Assembly (NCBI GenBank): GCA_034440115.1
Contig: JAWXBM010000160.1
Span: 1 to 6,724, forward strand
Reading direction: 5' to 3'
DNA length: 6,724 nucleotides
From: JAWXBM01 sp034440115
Lineage (GTDB): Bacteria > Pseudomonadota > Gammaproteobacteria > Xanthomonadales > SZUA-36
In this document: positions 5,516-6,724 of the stretch, piece after piece
How positions within the stretch are numbered: position 1 is the stretch's first letter
Layout: every line of letters starts with the position of its first letter
Made by a program: the position numbers and the translations under genes
The notes under the pieces: model-generated
The model's database searches: none
Told to the model about the DNA's origin: nothing
Seen by the model: only the letters and a program-made list of their open reading frames with translations

Positions 5516-5524
5516 TGCTATCTT
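5516..5524 (+). promoter_or_regulatory. extended -10 promoter element of acpH
   Basis: TGC followed by TATCTT (5519-5524) fits an extended -10 element (TG-N-TATNNT). No good -35 hexamer lies 17-18 bp upstream. Transcription would start near 5531, essentially at the acpH ATG (5532). The mRNA would then be nearly leaderless, which agrees with the absence of a Shine-Dalgarno sequence. Confidence 0.35.
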
Positions 5525-5531
5525 GCAGCGC

Positions 5532-6143
5532 ATGAATTTCCTTGCTCATCTGTGGCTCGCCGACGGCGATGATGGCTTGCGCCTGGGCGCCATGCTGGGC
5601 GACTTCGTGCGCGGCGGCATGGAGGACAGCCGCTTGCCTGTCCCGGTGCAGCGGGGCATACAAATGCACCGGTTCATTGACCAGTACATGGACGGCCTGC
5701 CGGAACTGGCGGAGCTACGGCAATGCTTTGAAGCACCGTTCCGCCGCTATGCTGGCATCATTATTGATGTGGCTTTTGATCACGAACTGGCCAAACGCTG
5801 GAATGAATATTCTACTGTTTCTTTGCAGCAGTTCGATAAAGATGTACGCAGTCTGTTGGCCGAATACGATGAGATTTTGCCGGAAGAGCTGAAAGGTTTT
5901 ATGCGTTATGCCGAGCGACGCGGACTTTTTGCCACCTACCTGGATAAAGACGAAATTCTGTTCAGCTTGACGGGTCTTGGCCGGCGCCTTTCACGTGCAA
6001 ACCCGCTGCATCGGGTAGACGAAATCTGGGATGAGCACGAGGAAGATTTTGCCCGCGGGTTTGATCAGGTGTTTCCGCAAGTACAACTTGCGGTTACTGG
6101 CTGGGTTGCTGCATCGAAAGACAGCAACCGGGTCGCGCATTAA
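5532..6143 (+). CDS. acpH: ACP phosphodiesterase AcpH
   Basis: AcpH removes the 4'-phosphopantetheine arm from holo-acyl carrier protein, giving apo-ACP; its physiological role is thought to be prosthetic-group turnover. The 203-residue product is close to E. coli AcpH (193) and shares its landmarks: MNFLAHLWLA at the N-terminus, GAMLGDFVRG (19-28, Asp24), GIQMHRFID (42-50, His46 and Asp50), and IIDVAFDHELAKRW (77-90, Asp83 and His84). The C-terminal half also follows the family. The enzyme is cytoplasmic and related to HD-type phosphohydrolases. The ATG at 5532 is chosen because the conserved MNFLAHL begins there; the open frame upstream crosses the promoter region and is not conserved. It is divergent from the hydrolase-zapE operon and convergent with the cytochrome gene, 42 bp away. 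The hydrophilic tail ASKDSNRVAH adds a few residues compared with E. coli. Confidence 0.92.
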   Translation: MNFLAHLWLADGDDGLRLGAMLGDFVRGGMEDSRLPVPVQRGIQMHRFIDQYMDGLPELAELRQCFEAPFRRYAGIIIDVAFDHELAKRWNEYSTVSLQQFDKDVRSLLAEYDEILPEELKGFMRYAERRGLFATYLDKDEILFSLTGLGRRLSRANPLHRVDEIWDEHEEDFARGFDQVFPQVQLAVTGWVAASKDSNRVAH

Positions 6144-6150
6144 CGGCGGC

Positions 6151-6172
6151 ACGCCACGCCGCAGCGTGGCGT
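6151..6172. terminator. hairpin between convergent acpH and cytochrome genes
   Basis: ACGCCACGC (6151-6159) pairs perfectly with GCGTGGCGT (6164-6172) around CGCA. It occupies half of the 42-bp space between two convergent genes, the usual place for a bidirectional terminator. Neither strand has a U-rich tail, so it is not a classical Rho-independent terminator. It may slow polymerase or protect 3' ends of both mRNAs. Confidence 0.45.
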
Positions 6173-6185
6173 ACTGCAAAAGGAA

Positions 6186-6680
6186 TTACTGCAGCATGAA
6201 TTCGACAGCAGCCTGAATCTGTTCATCGGTGAGGTCGGGACGGCCACCGCGAGGTGGCATCACATTCAGACCGTTAATCACGCTGCTTTTTAGCCCATCG
6301 AGGCCCTTGTCAGCAAAACGCTGGGCCAGAGCATCCGAGCCAAGTTGAGGCGCACCGGCGACGCCGGCAGCATGGCAGGCCATGCACGCGGTGTTGTAAA
6401 CCTGCGCGCCATCCACTGGGCCGCTGTCGGCTGGTGCTGCAGCCGCCAGGGTTTCAGCGGCGGCCGCCGCCAGTGCAGCCTGCCCGTCGGCACCTTCGCG
6501 CACTCCGGTGACCGGCGCAATACGGTCTTCAGCCAGGCGCTGTTGGCTGGGGTTGGCGTTGGCATAAGGGTCACCGCGCAAACTGAGCGCCAACACGATG
6601 ATGACACCAGTAAAAGCCATCAGGCCAATGATAATGCCACTGAAATTTTTGATAAACGCGCTATCGTCATTCTTGTTCAT
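6186..6680 (-). CDS. membrane-anchored mono-haem cytochrome c5 family protein
   Basis: This 164-residue protein has an uncleaved-looking N-terminal membrane anchor (about residues 13-35, GIIIGLMAFTGVIIVLAL at its core). An Ala-rich periplasmic linker (68-84) and a C-terminal class I cytochrome c domain follow. The haem site is CMACH at 99-103 (Cys99, Cys102, axial His103), and Met141 in VMPPRGG is the likely sixth ligand. Order and length fit cytochrome c5 (c555-like) proteins, small periplasmic electron carriers between the bc1 complex or other donors and terminal oxidases. AGAGG (6691-6687) lies 6 nt before the ATG, so the start is well supported. It is convergent with acpH. The exact electron partner cannot be read from the sequence. 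No oxidase or biogenesis gene is in the window. Confidence 0.92.
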   Translation of the reverse strand: MNKNDDSAFIKNFSGIIIGLMAFTGVIIVLALSLRGDPYANANPSQQRLAEDRIAPVTGVREGADGQAALAAAAAETLAAAAPADSGPVDGAQVYNTACMACHAAGVAGAPQLGSDALAQRFADKGLDGLKSSVINGLNVMPPRGGRPDLTDEQIQAAVEFMLQ

Positions 6681-6724
6681 GTAAAACCTCTGAAAACCTG
6701 AGCCTGACGCTGCCTGGCCAATAC

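Noticed and set aside
5217..5531. 105-codon in-frame extension of acpH upstream of its ATG
   Set aside because: Homology to AcpH begins exactly at the ATG at 5532. The extension overlaps the oppositely oriented hydrolase gene and the promoter region.

Overview
The window comes from a gammaproteobacterium, probably a free-living respiratory one. UbiA, BioC, ZapE, AcpH and a mono-haem cytochrome c5-type protein all read as gammaproteobacterial family members, and coding density, moderate GC and operon spacing are ordinary for a chromosome. No phage, IS, CRISPR, tRNA or rRNA sequence was seen. I cannot name a genus from the sequence.

Layout, left to right: (1) the N-terminal part of a TatD nuclease on the minus strand, cut by the window edge; (2) a divergent gap of about 150 bp, then ubiA (4-hydroxybenzoate polyprenyltransferase, ubiquinone synthesis) on plus; (3) comF, a phosphoribosyltransferase-fold protein, on minus and convergent with ubiA; (4) bioC (malonyl-ACP O-methyltransferase, first committed step of pimelate/biotin synthesis) on plus, divergent from comF and with no other bio gene beside it; (5) a 376-bp stretch without a protein gene that holds the most interesting object here, a probable small RNA at about 3362-3480; (6) a two-gene minus-strand operon, a COG2945-type alpha/beta hydrolase followed by zapE; (7) acpH (ACP phosphodiesterase) on plus, divergent from that operon; (8) a membrane-anchored cytochrome c5-type protein on minus, convergent with acpH.

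The small RNA candidate consists of three consecutive hairpins. Each shows a run of four or five C followed by TT in its loop, and the third is a strong Rho-independent terminator. Two sigma70-like promoters lie upstream. This matches what is known of C-rich-loop trans-acting sRNAs such as sX13 of Xanthomonas, whose exposed C-rich loops pair with G-rich translation-initiation regions. The first two hairpins look like copies of one module.

Most genes are housekeeping genes: cofactor synthesis (ubiA, bioC), ACP metabolism (acpH, and bioC through its malonyl-ACP substrate), respiration (ubiA product, cytochrome c5), and cell division or envelope stress (zapE). They do not form one pathway. Secondary signals are an 8-bp-arm palindrome at the acpH promoter, unresolved starts for comF and bioC, and a 32-codon ORF whose stop overlaps the ubiA start.
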